A stretch of 64,000 nucleotides of DNA from G942493215 sp942493215 (GCA_942493215.1 OW818670.1:124001-188000), one strand, 5' to 3'; counted from the first letter of the stretch, positions 9,309 to 18,973 are shown. A program made the numbers and translations. Notes: generated by a model not told the origin, from the sequence alone.

Positions 9309-9977
9309 TTATCTACTTTTAGGTTGATTTCTTAAGTTCTCTAAGGAATGTTTCTCTAAAATTTCGCTAACTATTTGGGATTTATTGGGATCCAGTTTTA
9401 CTAGTCTTTTTTCTAAATCTCTATAAATCATTGCCGGTGTTAATTTCATATCAGAATTAGATAACCTAGCGGCAATTTGTTCAATTGTGTAACCAGCTAA
9501 AACAAGCTCTACGGCTGAATTTATTCTTTCAGTAATACCTTCATCTTCAATAGTTTTTGGTTTGTTTTGATGCATGACTGCTAAAACTTGGTTATATCTA
9601 TGAGCATCTATTTCTTGTAATTTAGTTGTCATCCAACTATGAATAGTTACATTAGTACATCCAAATCTTGCAGCTGCTTGTCTTGTTGATGCTCTATTTA
9701 AAATAATATAATCAGCAGCCTCAATAATTTGACCACGTTTCTTTTTAATATCCACCTCTTGAAACTTTATTTTATCAATTGTTTCTAATTTATTAATCAA
9801 TATTATTTCAATATCCGCTTCCGGAACTCCTGTTTCTGCTGACAACTGAGCAAATGTATCAAAAAAAGCTAGAAAATAGTCAGCAAAAGCCAAAACACGC
9901 TCTTCACTACTATTTGGAGTTCCTCTTTGTATTAAGAATTCTCGAAATGTTACCCTAAAGTTTTTTGTTTTTTCCAT
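9309..9977 (-). CDS. Protein of three tandem SpoIIID-like helix-turn-helix repeats
   Basis: Three units of about 60 residues each resemble the 93-residue sporulation regulator SpoIIID. The best is the middle (about 80-140): AADYIILNRASTRQAAARFG, then HSWMTTKLQEID, which parallels the SpoIIID order (helix, HTH, T-ERLPEIN, basic tail). The third (about 150-217) has IEQIAARLS and YRDLEKRLVKLDPNK. The first (about 25-75) is most diverged, with TFAQLSAETGVPEAD and KLETID. SpoIIID is a mother-cell DNA-binding protein; a triplicated version suggests DNA binding at several half-sites, but its targets and stage are unknown. Start ATG 9977 has GAGGAG 7 bases upstream, overlapping the lepA stop; an ATG at 9992 is less well placed. 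Confidence 0.75.
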   Translation of the reverse strand: MEKTKNFRVTFREFLIQRGTPNSSEERVLAFADYFLAFFDTFAQLSAETGVPEADIEIILINKLETIDKIKFQEVDIKKKRGQIIEAADYIILNRASTRQAAARFGCTNVTIHSWMTTKLQEIDAHRYNQVLAVMHQNKPKTIEDEGITERINSAVELVLAGYTIEQIAARLSNSDMKLTPAMIYRDLEKRLVKLDPNKSQIVSEILEKHSLENLRNQPKSR

Positions 9978-9981
9978 GTTG

Positions 9982-11781
9982 TTACTCCTCATCTACGCTT
10001 AATACGGCTAAGAAGGCTTCTTGTGGTAATTCAACTGTTCCTACCATCTTCATTTTCTTTTTACCTTCTTTTTGTTTTTCTAATAACTTTCTTTTACGTG
10101 ATACATCGCCACCATAGCATTTAGCTAAAACATTTTTTCTTACCGCTTTAATATCAGCTCTAGCAATGGCTTTACCACCAATACAAGCTTGAATAGGTAT
10201 TTCAAACTGTTGTCTAGGAATAATCTTGCCTAAACTTTCAACAATAGCTTTACCTCTTTTATAAGCAAAATCACGATGCACAATTAAACTTAAAGCATCA
10301 ACTGCTTCCCCATTTAATAGAATATCCATTTTAACTAAATCACTGGCTTTATACCCCATTAATTCATAATCAAATGATGCATAGCCTTTAGTAGTTGATT
10401 TTAATTTATCAAAGAAATCATAAACAATTTCGGATAATGGTAATTCATAATGCATATTAACTCTTGTTACATCTAAATATTCCATTCCAACATAATTGCC
10501 TCGTTTATTCTGACATAACTCCATAATGGGTCCAATATATTCACTAGGAACAAAAATACTGGTTCGAATATAAGGCTCTCTTATCTCACTAATATGCGAG
10601 CGATCAGGCATCTTAACCGGACTATCAATATCAAAAACTGTTTTATCTGTAAGTAATACTTCATAAATAACAGATGGACTAGTTGCTATGATATCAATTT
10701 TAAATTCTCTTTCAATTCTCTCTTCAATTATTTCCATATGTAAAAGTCCTAAAAAACCACATCGAAATCCAAAACCTAAAGCTTTAGATGTTTCTGGTTC
10801 AAATTCTAAAGCGGCATCATTTAATTTTAATTTATCTAAAGCATCACGAAGTTCCGTATAACGAGATGATTCAACTGGGTATAAGCCACAGAAAACCATT
10901 GGTTTCATTGGTCGATAACCAGGTAATGGTTTAATAGCCGGATTATCATTTATAGTAATAGTATCACCGACTTTTAAGTCTTTAATACTTTTAATGGCCG
11001 CACTTAAATAGCCTACTTCACCTGCTATTAATTCATCTCTTTTTATTTCTTTAGGACTATGAACTCCTAATTCAATAACATCGTAGACCGCACCTGTTGC
11101 CATCATTTTAATCCTATCGCCTATTCTTAATTTGCCATTAACTAAACGAATAGATGCGACAACACCGCGATAAGCATCATAAAAGCTATCAAAAATTAAA
11201 GCTTGTAATGGTTCATCTATATTACCTTTAGGACTAGGAACTTTCTTAATAATGGTTTCAATTAGTTCTTTAATACCAATCCCATTTTTAGCACTTGTAA
11301 ATACTATTTCATCAGCGCTAAAACCTAAATTATCCATTAATTCTTTTTTAACTTTTTCAGGATCAGCATTAGGTAAATCTATTTTATTAATAACGGGAAT
11401 AATCGTTAAATTATTTTCTAACGCTAAATAAAGATTAGCTAAAGTTTGTGCTTCAATTCCTTGCGCCGCATCCACTACTAAAATAGCTCCTTCGCAAGCC
11501 GCTAAACTACGGGATACTTCATAAGTAAAATCAACATGACCGGGAGTATCAATTAAATGAAGTACATACTCTTCACCTTGATAATTATATTTTAATTGAA
11601 CAGCATTTAACTTAATAGTAATGCCACGTTCTCTTTCTAAATCCATATTATCAAGAATTTGATCTTGTTTTTCTCTATCACTAACCGCACCTGTTAATTC
11701 CAAGATCCGATCAGCTAAAGTACTTTTACCATGATCAATATGAGCAATAATGGAAAAGTTGCGAATATTCTTCTGTTTCAT
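9982..11781 (-). CDS. lepA: Elongation factor 4 (LepA)
   Basis: Ribosome-associated GTPase that acts on stalled or mis-translocated ribosomes. The G domain begins [14 protein letters not shown] (G1), with DTPGHVDF (G3) and INKIDLP (G4), followed by EF-G-like domains and the LepA-specific C-terminal domain ([18 protein letters not shown]). About 599 residues is full length. The start is taken at ATG 11781, with AGGTG 6 bases upstream. In Bacillus lepA precedes hemW and hrcA; here the SpoIIID-like gene follows directly, overlapping its stop region. Confidence 0.97.
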   Translation of the reverse strand: MKQKNIRNFSIIAHIDHGKSTLADRILELTGAVSDREKQDQILDNMDLERERGITIKLNAVQLKYNYQGEEYVLHLIDTPGHVDFTYEVSRSLAACEGAILVVDAAQGIEAQTLANLYLALENNLTIIPVINKIDLPNADPEKVKKELMDNLGFSADEIVFTSAKNGIGIKELIETIIKKVPSPKGNIDEPLQALIFDSFYDAYRGVVASIRLVNGKLRIGDRIKMMATGAVYDVIELGVHSPKEIKRDELIAGEVGYLSAAIKSIKDLKVGDTITINDNPAIKPLPGYRPMKPMVFCGLYPVESSRYTELRDALDKLKLNDAALEFEPETSKALGFGFRCGFLGLLHMEIIEERIEREFKIDIIATSPSVIYEVLLTDKTVFDIDSPVKMPDRSHISEIREPYIRTSIFVPSEYIGPIMELCQNKRGNYVGMEYLDVTRVNMHYELPLSEIVYDFFDKLKSTTKGYASFDYELMGYKASDLVKMDILLNGEAVDALSLIVHRDFAYKRGKAIVESLGKIIPRQQFEIPIQACIGGKAIARADIKAVRKNVLAKCYGGDVSRKRKLLEKQKEGKKKMKMVGTVELPQEAFLAVLSVDEE

Positions 11782-11831
11782 CTTCATCACCTGCTTATAT
11801 TATAACAATTTTATTAATTATCCACAATAAA

Positions 11832-11850
11832 AAGTGACTATTTGTCACTT
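11832..11850 (-). terminator. Intrinsic terminator downstream of the small membrane protein gene
   Basis: Minus strand AAGTGAC-AAATA-GTCACTT followed by TTTATTG. It lies between the 113-residue membrane protein and lepA. Confidence 0.7.
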
Positions 11851-11873
11851 ATATATGCATATTATTTTAACAG

Positions 11874-12215
11874 TTACTTTTTAACTAACTTATTATACTT
11901 GATAACTGCGAGAATAAAAGTTACCGCCAATAAAATATAATCGGTGTAGACTATTATATTAATAATAGTAGGTGGTATTTTAACAACCTCTGTTGCAAAA
12001 GATGAAAGTTGGGTTATTGTATTACTGTACCAATCACCTTTAAAAAAGACATTTACTAATGAAAGTAATAATAAAATTATACCATAAATAATGGCTTGAT
12101 TAAATATAGTAAATATTAATAATAACCAACCGAAGGCTTTATTCAGCACTAATTTTCCTAAAACATAAGTATTGGCAATCGGTATCCACACCCAAGGTGT
12201 CTTTTTACCATTCAT
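11874..12215 (-). CDS. Small hydrophobic membrane protein, likely 5'-truncated frame
   Basis: Hydrophobic protein of 113 residues with about three membrane segments and a KTPWVWIPIANTYVLGK motif between the missing N-terminus and the first of them. That motif resembles DUF5684-like families with a Trp-rich P-I-N loop; I am not certain of the family. Function unknown. The first ATG (12215) has no properly spaced ribosome site, whereas 126 bases upstream in the same frame there is a well-placed start interrupted by one TGA (see the neighbouring entry), so this frame is probably only the larger part of a roughly 155-codon gene. Confidence 0.6.
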   Translation of the reverse strand: MNGKKTPWVWIPIANTYVLGKLVLNKAFGWLLLIFTIFNQAIIYGIILLLLSLVNVFFKGDWYSNTITQLSSFATEVVKIPPTIINIIVYTDYILLAVTFILAVIKYNKLVKK

Positions 12216-12341
12216 TGCCTTATTTAGTTTACTAATAAAAGCAAATAAGCCATAAATACTAAAAATTCCAATTAGGCCAATAACTACAAGAAAGAGAATA
12301 AGAATTTTTCAAACAAAATTATCCGGACCCAAATTTTCCAT
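12216..12341 (-). other. In-frame 5' extension of the membrane protein gene, interrupted by UGA
   Basis: The ATG at 12341, preceded by GGAGG, opens a frame that reads MENLGPDNFV, then TGA at 12311-12309, then KILILFLVVIGLIGIFSIYG, a good first membrane helix, continuing without break into the 113-residue protein. The TGA stands where Trp (TGG) would fit. Possible explanations: a nonsense mutation, a sequencing error, read-through, or Trp decoding at this site. Confidence 0.6.
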
Positions 12342-12403
12342 CGATTATCGTTACCTCCATAACTTATACAAACATTATAATATAAATTAACAAAAAATTA
12401 AAT

Positions 12404-15007
12404 TTATATTAATTTTTTTTGTGCTTCATCTTCTTTTTCTTTAAATATTTTTTTATTTATCTTCTCAAAATATAGCAAATAAGAAACCAATAATACTAAA
12501 GATATTCCACTTATTATCGCTCCTATTTTTATGCCCGGTGGACTAAATTTAAATTCAATTGTATGCTTACCTTTAGTTAAATCTAACCCTATAAAAGTAT
12601 CCATAACAGGATAATACTTAACTTGCCTGTTATCAACTAATATCTGCCATCCTTGTTCATAAGGAATAGTTGTTAATAATACTGTCTTATCAGAGGTTAC
12701 ATCAATACTTGTTTTAAGATAGCTTTCTTTATTTACTAAAATGTTCATTTGTTCCTTTTTTAGTTCGTTAATTGCTTCTTTAAAAGCCTCCATATCAAAA
12801 TAATATAAACTCACATTTTTAGGAACTAAAGTATAATTATTCATCTTTATTTTAATAGTAACGTTTTCATTAGTATTAAAAGTATTTTTAACATATACAC
12901 TATATTTAGCCGCATTAACAGTATCAATTAATGAATTATCATTAAAATATATTTCAACTTTTTCAGTTATGGCCTTATTATCATAATTGGCAGTTACAAA
13001 ATAAGGGCTATCACTTATATTAGTAAAACGATAAACATTATAATCTACTTTAGTAAGATCAATCTTCTTTATTAAATCCATATGTTTATCACTAATTAAT
13101 TTATAAACCAAATTTTGATATGTTATAGGGTCTTGTTTAATACTTTGATATTGTTTATTAAAATCTAAAATATCTTTATTAACCATAAAGCCTAATGATA
13201 AAGCATATGGATTTTCTTGAACATTCATGGTTATATTTGCAAAACCATAAAATAAATTTGAACCTTCACGAATAGATTTTTGATAGGTTAATTTGTATGC
13301 GTCATCTTGCTTATCTGGAAAGCCCAAGTATTTTACATCTAATAATGCATCTAACATATAATTATGACAAGTATAAGATAGAACGGTATTACCTCGTGTA
13401 TGGCATCCATTGTTTTTATAGAAACCAAACAATTTTTTATTTACTGATGATAAAAAGACTTCCGTACCATTATAATTAAAATAAAAGGGATCATTAGCAG
13501 TTGCTTCTTTTACAAGATAGGTGCGGTAAAACAAACTACTATCATTATTTTTGATATTATTATAAATATCGCTATAATCTCGATATTTTCCTTCAATCAT
13601 ATTCTCTTTTAGCAGACTATAATGTGATAAGTCAGCATAAGCATTAAAGAACAATTCACTAATAGCAACGACTACTAGCATCATAATAAGTTGTTTTTTG
13701 TAGACATTATCATTATGATTAATCTGATATACAATGAAAAGATAAAGAAAGAATAAGCCAACACTAACATAAACATAAGGCAAATCAATAAGTCCTTTAA
13801 TATAAGCAAATAAGCCAACAATTGGATAAAGAGGTGCGATAGCAAAATAAACTATCTTTTTCACACCATCTAAATTAATAAAACATTTAACACTTAAATA
13901 AATAAGATAAAAAGAAAATAGAAACGTATAACGACCATTAAAACAATTAGTAATTGTCATTCCTTGCCAAATATAATTAAGATAATTACACATAAAACTA
14001 CTTATAAAAATAAATAGAACAATTAAAGACAATATTTTTTCTCTTTTGTTTATTTTATTATTAAAAAAATAAAAAATGGATAGAATAAAAGTAATTATTC
14101 CTGTATATAGTAAGAAACTATCAGGATTCAATAATACTTTTTTTCTTGATATACCTACAAAAAATTCTGAAAAAAGTTTTATTAAATCCCAATTAATTTC
14201 TAAAGGTGTAGAAAAAACATTTCCCACTACCCGCATTGAATCTTTTAATTCTATATACATTGGTATTAAAATTATCATGGCTAATAAACCTGATAAGATC
14301 GATGTTAACAAAAAATTAGTAATTAGCTTTTTAATAATTTGTTTATCTTTATTCCATTTATACTTTATTAAAAGCTTATATAGAAAATAGATAACGGCAA
14401 ACAAACACATAATATAACCAATATAATAATTAATTAATATTGTTAAAAATAAGCCTATACTATATAAAATGGGTTTCTTACCATCAATTATTCGGTCTAT
14501 CCCCCATAATACTAAAGGCGCAAGAATAATCCCATCTAACCATATAATATTAAAAAAATAGACTACATTAAACATCATCAATGCATAACAAGTTGAAAAC
14601 ATTAGTAATACTGGTAAAGTTAATTGCTTAAACGTATTTTTTAAAAAGAGAAACATTGTTGTTCCACATAAACCAATTTTTATTAGAATTATAAGCACAC
14701 ATGCATACTGCATATTACTTTGATTAAAAAAAAGAGTAATAACATTTATTGGACTTAATAAGTAATATACAACAGTCCCTATCATATTACCACCAAGAGC
14801 TTTACTAAAAGAATAGAAAATAAAGCCATCGCTAAATAAATTTTTTAGTTGACCAAGTAAAATCATATATTGATGATACATATCACTAACGACAATCATA
14901 TTATTCTTTAAGCTTAAAGCATTGTTAGTATAAAGCCACATTATTAAAATAGCAATAGGAATAAGAAAGGATAAGAGATACCCACTGATTTTTTTTACCT
15001 TATTCAT
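12404..15007 (-). CDS. YfhO family multi-spanning membrane protein
   Basis: 867 residues. The N-terminal half has about a dozen membrane helices starting SGYLLSFLIPIAILIMWLY; the extracytoplasmic C-terminal part ends in one more helix and a basic tail. The family signatures VVSDMYHQYM, FYSFSKALGGNMIGT and YFFNIIWLDG are present near the N-terminus. Bacillus and Listeria relatives are GT-C-fold transferases linked to glycosylation of lipoteichoic acid or related envelope polymers; the donor and acceptor here are unknown. It is a single gene, flanked by the small membrane protein and the prepilins. Confidence 0.88.
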   Translation of the reverse strand: MNKVKKISGYLLSFLIPIAILIMWLYTNNALSLKNNMIVVSDMYHQYMILLGQLKNLFSDGFIFYSFSKALGGNMIGTVVYYLLSPINVITLFFNQSNMQYACVLIILIKIGLCGTTMFLFLKNTFKQLTLPVLLMFSTCYALMMFNVVYFFNIIWLDGIILAPLVLWGIDRIIDGKKPILYSIGLFLTILINYYIGYIMCLFAVIYFLYKLLIKYKWNKDKQIIKKLITNFLLTSILSGLLAMIILIPMYIELKDSMRVVGNVFSTPLEINWDLIKLFSEFFVGISRKKVLLNPDSFLLYTGIITFILSIFYFFNNKINKREKILSLIVLFIFISSFMCNYLNYIWQGMTITNCFNGRYTFLFSFYLIYLSVKCFINLDGVKKIVYFAIAPLYPIVGLFAYIKGLIDLPYVYVSVGLFFLYLFIVYQINHNDNVYKKQLIMMLVVVAISELFFNAYADLSHYSLLKENMIEGKYRDYSDIYNNIKNNDSSLFYRTYLVKEATANDPFYFNYNGTEVFLSSVNKKLFGFYKNNGCHTRGNTVLSYTCHNYMLDALLDVKYLGFPDKQDDAYKLTYQKSIREGSNLFYGFANITMNVQENPYALSLGFMVNKDILDFNKQYQSIKQDPITYQNLVYKLISDKHMDLIKKIDLTKVDYNVYRFTNISDSPYFVTANYDNKAITEKVEIYFNDNSLIDTVNAAKYSVYVKNTFNTNENVTIKIKMNNYTLVPKNVSLYYFDMEAFKEAINELKKEQMNILVNKESYLKTSIDVTSDKTVLLTTIPYEQGWQILVDNRQVKYYPVMDTFIGLDLTKGKHTIEFKFSPPGIKIGAIISGISLVLLVSYLLYFEKINKKIFKEKEDEAQKKLI

Positions 15008-15064
15008 AATTACTTACCTCCAGATGAACTATAATACTATTATACCAACTTTTTAACAAAAAAA

Positions 15065-15086
15065 AAACTGAATTTAAATTCAGTTT
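15065..15086 (-). terminator. Intrinsic terminator of the first prepilin gene
   Basis: Perfect inverted repeat AAACTGAATTT/AAATTCAGTTT, followed on the minus strand by a run of ten T. It lies just downstream of the prepilin stop and upstream of the yfhO-like gene. Confidence 0.9.
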
Positions 15087-15097
15087 CAATAAACACA

Positions 15098-15472
15098 TTA
15101 GCTACTTATTCTAGCTCCTGAGCTTCCATCATAATTATAGTAAGTACCTGTAGCACCGTTAATACTACAACCAGTTAAAGCAACTTTTCCTCCTGTTATT
15201 GTAGTAGTAGCGCAAACTATAGGTGCACCTTGGTAATCAACTAAAGCTGAAATCGCTGCAAAATCTGCTGGTTCTGTACCGTTATTATCAAACATATACT
15301 TAACGCCAGCATATTCAACTGCTTTTGCATAGCCTTCAATTGAACGTAAATCTGCTTGTTGTTTAGCATCATTAATAACACCTAAAATAATAGGAGTTGC
15401 TATTAATGCAATAACTGCTAAAATAACAATAACTGCTAAAAGTTCGATTAATGTAAAACCACTCTTTTTCAT
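15098..15472 (-). CDS. Type IV prepilin-like protein, copy 1
   Basis: 124 residues. A short basic leader MKKSG is followed by FTLIELLAVIVILAVIALIA, the class III signal in which prepilin peptidase cuts after Gly and methylates Phe; Glu at mature position 5 is conserved. The globular part is about 75 residues with two cysteines (PIVCATT and LTGCSING) likely forming a disulfide-bounded loop. It is short for a major pilin and closer to pseudopilins such as ComGC. No pilus ATPase, platform protein or prepilin peptidase is in the window. Its tandem relative lies 240 bases upstream. Own sigma-A-like promoter and strong terminator suggest single-gene transcription. Confidence 0.88.
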   Translation of the reverse strand: MKKSGFTLIELLAVIVILAVIALIATPIILGVINDAKQQADLRSIEGYAKAVEYAGVKYMFDNNGTEPADFAAISALVDYQGAPIVCATTTITGGKVALTGCSINGATGTYYNYDGSSGARISS

Positions 15473-15500
15473 ATCCTCACCACCTTACCTTTTCAATATT

Positions 15501-15530
15501 ATATTACCACATTTTACTATTTCTCGTCAA
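15501..15530 (-). promoter_or_regulatory. Sigma-A-like promoter of prepilin copy 1
   Basis: Minus strand TTGACG, 18-base spacer, TAATAT, about 28 bases before the ATG, which has GGTGGTGAGG in front. Confidence 0.6.
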
Positions 15531-15715
15531 TGATTAAAAAGTATTTTTATATTAAATTTATACTTTCTAGATAATATTGTTTACATAAGTATCAAAATTA
15601 TACCACATTTAACTCTTTTTTATTGCTTAAAATAGTAATTCAAAACCAACTAAATATAATACTTTTATATTATTCCCTAATTTTTTTTAAAAATGCGTTT
15701 TTAAAATTTTTTAAA

Positions 15716-16084
15716 TTAACTATGCTCTGTTACTTTACTATTACTATAATCATACGCTTTGCCGCCACCATTAATTGTACAGTTTGTTAATGTTACATGT
15801 CCATCAGCATAACTAACACTTGCACAGCTTATTGTTGCACCTTTATATTCTACTAAAGAAGAGAAAGCAGCAAAATCAGCGGGTTGACCACCACCATGAT
15901 CATAAACATACTTCATACCACCATATTCAACAGCTTTAGCGTAACCTTCAATAGCTCTATAATCAGCTTGAGCTTTAGTACTATTAATAACATTTAAAAT
16001 AACAGGTGTTGCAATTAAGGCTATAGCAGCTAAAATGATAATAACCGCTAGTAATTCCATTAGCGTAAAACCTTTTTCATTCAT
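15716..16084 (-). CDS. Type IV prepilin-like protein, copy 2
   Basis: Paralogue of the downstream gene: MNEKGFTLMELLAVIIILAA leader and helix, then the same plan (YAKAVEYGGMKY, QPADFAAFSSLVEY, paired Cys in ISCASVS and LTNCTING). The two differ in loops and in the C-terminus, so they are diverged rather than freshly duplicated and may form a heteropolymer. Start chosen at ATG 16084, which has AGGTGAAG just upstream; an in-frame GTG at 16093 lies within that ribosome site. Transcribed from its own TTGACA promoter. The following 240 bases hold only the copy-1 promoter and AT-rich sequence. Confidence 0.87.
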   Translation of the reverse strand: MNEKGFTLMELLAVIIILAAIALIATPVILNVINSTKAQADYRAIEGYAKAVEYGGMKYVYDHGGGQPADFAAFSSLVEYKGATISCASVSYADGHVTLTNCTINGGGKAYDYSNSKVTEHS

Positions 16085-16106
16085 ACACTTCACCTACTTT
16101 ACTTAT

Positions 16107-16135
16107 AAAGTATCATTTTTAAATATTTTTGTCAA
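16107..16135 (-). promoter_or_regulatory. Sigma-A promoter of prepilin copy 2
   Basis: Minus strand TTGACA, 17-base spacer, TACTTT, about 22 bases before the ATG. Confidence 0.7.
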
Positions 16136-16183
16136 TATTTGTCGATTGATATTCCATAGACTTGTCGCTTAATGTACAAAAAA

Positions 16184-16198
16184 AGCATCATTGATGCT
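16184..16198 (-). terminator. Intrinsic terminator of the secreted protein gene
   Basis: AGCATC-ATT-GATGCT hairpin followed on the minus strand by seven T, directly after the stop of the 195-residue gene. Confidence 0.85.
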
Positions 16199-16199
16199 C

Positions 16200-16787
16200 T
16201 TAATTACCATTTTTCTTATCTTGATACCAATTTTCAAGCCAACTTAGGCCTTTTTTAGCATACTGTTTTCCTTTGTCAGTTGCTTTTTTAGTTATATCCT
16301 TAATAGAATCCGAAATATCTTTTAACTTATCATAGTTTTCTTGACCTATCACATCTAATAACTTTTGATCAGCTTTCGAAAGAAAAGTATCCATATCTTC
16401 ATTAAATTGACTATAAGCTTTTGTCATATCTTCTTCAAAGTCAGGAAAATAATGGGTAAAGAAACCTAGAATCTTCGCTTTTGTTTCGTCCTTTAAATCA
16501 CTAAATTTAACACCATTGATTTCTTTGCCATAAAAAGTAAAATCAACTATAATACTAAATTTTTTAAAGGCTTCATCTTTTAATTCTGAAACATTTTTCT
16601 TACTAAAAGTTTCACTTAATGAATCATCAATATCATTAAAATATGTCATTACTTTATCATCTATTGATTGTGTTTCTATTTTGGTTCCTGGTTTTAGTTG
16701 TGATTGCTCATTTGTAGATGCTAAAGCATAACTAGGACTAATGGCTATTACAGCCGATAAAATTAAAGCTCCAACTCTCTTATTCAT
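16200..16787 (-). CDS. Secreted hypothetical protein
   Basis: A Sec signal peptide (MNKRVGALILSAVIAISPSYALA, cleavage likely after ALA near residue 23; basic start, hydrophobic core) leads a 170-residue, Lys/Asp-rich, mostly helical protein with no cysteine. No domain recognised. It contains DITKKATDKGKQYAKKGLSW near the C-terminus. It is the last gene of a minus-strand run behind nrnA, with only 4 bases between them, and ends at a strong terminator. Confidence 0.75.
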   Translation of the reverse strand: MNKRVGALILSAVIAISPSYALASTNEQSQLKPGTKIETQSIDDKVMTYFNDIDDSLSETFSKKNVSELKDEAFKKFSIIVDFTFYGKEINGVKFSDLKDETKAKILGFFTHYFPDFEEDMTKAYSQFNEDMDTFLSKADQKLLDVIGQENYDKLKDISDSIKDITKKATDKGKQYAKKGLSWLENWYQDKKNGN

Positions 16788-16791
16788 TATT

Positions 16792-17766
16792 TCACCTTAT
16801 TTCATTATTATTTTTGCTATAATCAGCACATATCTTATCTAATTCTTCAATAAATGGTTGAGTTGCTTCAAAGTTAGGAAATCTTACACCACTAGCATAA
16901 ATATGTCCCCCACCACCGTAACGAACCGCTATCTCATTTATAGCTGGTCCACGAGAACGAATAGATGTTCTAATAAAATCACTATTTTTATCATATGCGA
17001 ATATTACCCAGGCTTTTATTTCTTCAATATAGTTGAAATTACCAACCATATTACACGCTGTAGCAGCATCAATACCATATTCATCTAACACATCATCATT
17101 AATTTTAATATACGCAAAACCACTATCATTAATCGTTAAATTACTAGCTATATATCCTTGAAAACGTATTTCTTTAATTGGTTTTAAATATAAAGGTTCA
17201 TACAAAGTTGTAAAATTTAAGTTTGTTTCTTTAATTAAACGTCCAACAATAGTAAAAGTTTTATAGGTAGTATAATAATACATAAAACGATTGGTATCAG
17301 CAATAATACCTATATATAATTTAGATGCAATATCCGTATTCAATTTTAAAGATGTATTAAAAATAAGTTCCGCTATTATCTGACAAGTACTACTAGCTAA
17401 ATTATCAATATATTCATGGGTACAAATACTTTCGACAAAAGGATGATGATCAATTTTAATACTTTCTTTAAACTTTTCGACATCAACACCATCAATTCTT
17501 TTTTTATCAGGGACATCTAAAATAATTAAGAGAGAATCTTGATACATCTCATCGGTAAAACGATCTAAATTACCCAAGAATTTAAGACGTGAAACTGAAC
17601 ATCCCACCGCATAAACTTTTTTTCCTGGAAACTTAGCTATAATACTATCACGTAGAGCAATCTGACTACATAAAGCATCAGGATCAGCACCCACATGACG
17701 AGCAATCACAATCGTTTTATACTTTTTAATTAAGCGGTATATTTTTCGAAAATCCCCTTTATTCAT
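16792..17766 (-). CDS. nrnA: DHH/DHHA1 phosphoesterase (NrnA-type nanoRNase / pAp phosphatase)
   Basis: Degrades short oligoribonucleotides and often 3'-phosphoadenosine phosphate. DHH domain: VIARHVGADPDALCSQIAL, LLIILDVPDKKR, and IDHHPF (DHH motif, about residues 107-110); ADTNRFMYY follows. The C-terminal DHHA1 domain ends with RYGGGGHIYASGVRF, the glycine-rich signature. Where many family members have HxNPDxD, this one has HVGADPDAL. 324 residues is normal. The TGA stop is followed by TAA four codons later. Confidence 0.9.
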   Translation of the reverse strand: MNKGDFRKIYRLIKKYKTIVIARHVGADPDALCSQIALRDSIIAKFPGKKVYAVGCSVSRLKFLGNLDRFTDEMYQDSLLIILDVPDKKRIDGVDVEKFKESIKIDHHPFVESICTHEYIDNLASSTCQIIAELIFNTSLKLNTDIASKLYIGIIADTNRFMYYYTTYKTFTIVGRLIKETNLNFTTLYEPLYLKPIKEIRFQGYIASNLTINDSGFAYIKINDDVLDEYGIDAATACNMVGNFNYIEEIKAWVIFAYDKNSDFIRTSIRSRGPAINEIAVRYGGGGHIYASGVRFPNFEATQPFIEELDKICADYSKNNNEIR

Positions 17767-17776
17767 TCTTTACCTT

Positions 17777-18958
17777 CTATTCTAAAAAATCTAATGTTTC
17801 TCTAGCTATCATAATTTCTTCATCAGTAGGGATTATATAGCAAGGAATACTTGAATCACTAGTAGTAATTAATAGCTCTTTACCACGTACTTTATCATTA
17901 GCTTGTTCATCTAGTTTAACACCTAAAACCGCTAAAGACTCAATAACTTCTTTTCTTGTATCCCAAGAATTTTCACCAATACCAGCTGAAAAAACTATGG
18001 CATCAGCTCCACCCATTAAGACATAATAACGAGCAATATAATTAACAACACTACGGACAAACATCTTTTGGGTTAAAATAGCTCTTTTATTACCTTGCGC
18101 TATAGCATCTTCAATATCACGATTATCGCTCCCTACACCACTTATACCTAACATACCACTTTGTTTATTAATAATATTATCAATATCCCTTGGTGATAAA
18201 TTTAATCTTTCCATAATGTAAGGAATAATAGAAACGTCTACATCTCCACATCTTGTGCTCATCATAATACCCGCATTAGGTGTAAATCCCATTGAAGTAT
18301 CAATACACTTACCATTAACAATGGCACTAATACTGCCACCATTTCCTAAATGACAGGTAATAAGTTTAGTATCTGTGCGCCCTAATAACTCATTAACACG
18401 ATTAGCTAAATATTTATGACTTGTTCCATGAGCGCCATACCGACGAACTTTATGATCTGTATACCACTCATATGGTAAAGCATACATATAAGCCTCTTCT
18501 GGTATTGTTTGATGAAAAGCTGTATCAAATACCGCTACTGCTACCGCATTAGGAATATTATGCATAAAAGCCTTTATCCCTACAACAGCCGCTGGATTAT
18601 GTAAAGGCGCAAGTAAAGATAAATCAGCAATTGTTTTTAATACCTTATCATCAATTATAGCTGCTTTATCAAATAAATCAGCTCCTTGAACAATACGATG
18701 ACCAATACCTTTTATATCACTTAAATCATTAACAATCTTATATGCAATTAATTCTTGACCTAAAAGCCTAACAGCTTGTTCATGATCATTTAACTCTACT
18801 TCTTTTCTAATTTTTTCTCCATTTATTTTTAAGGTATAGAAACTTCCTCCAATACCAATTCTTTCAAAATAACCCGACATTAATTTTTTTTCTTCTGGCA
18901 TCTCATAAGCTGAAAACTTTAATGATGAACTGCCAGCATTTACTGATAAAATCTTCAT
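17777..18958 (-). CDS. ackA: Acetate kinase
   Basis: Interconverts acetyl phosphate plus ADP and acetate plus ATP, the substrate-level ATP step of acetate fermentation. Motifs: N-terminal LSVNAGSSSLKF, FDTAFHQTIPEEAYMYALP, CHLGNGGS and DTSMGFTPNAG for nucleotide and acetate binding, and VFSAGIGEN. 393 residues is typical. pta is not adjacent. It sits between lysS and nrnA on the same strand with small gaps, so co-transcription is likely. Confidence 0.97.
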   Translation of the reverse strand: MKILSVNAGSSSLKFSAYEMPEEKKLMSGYFERIGIGGSFYTLKINGEKIRKEVELNDHEQAVRLLGQELIAYKIVNDLSDIKGIGHRIVQGADLFDKAAIIDDKVLKTIADLSLLAPLHNPAAVVGIKAFMHNIPNAVAVAVFDTAFHQTIPEEAYMYALPYEWYTDHKVRRYGAHGTSHKYLANRVNELLGRTDTKLITCHLGNGGSISAIVNGKCIDTSMGFTPNAGIMMSTRCGDVDVSIIPYIMERLNLSPRDIDNIINKQSGMLGISGVGSDNRDIEDAIAQGNKRAILTQKMFVRSVVNYIARYYVLMGGADAIVFSAGIGENSWDTRKEVIESLAVLGVKLDEQANDKVRGKELLITTSDSSIPCYIIPTDEEIMIARETLDFLE

Positions 18959-18973
18959 AACTAACTACCTCCA

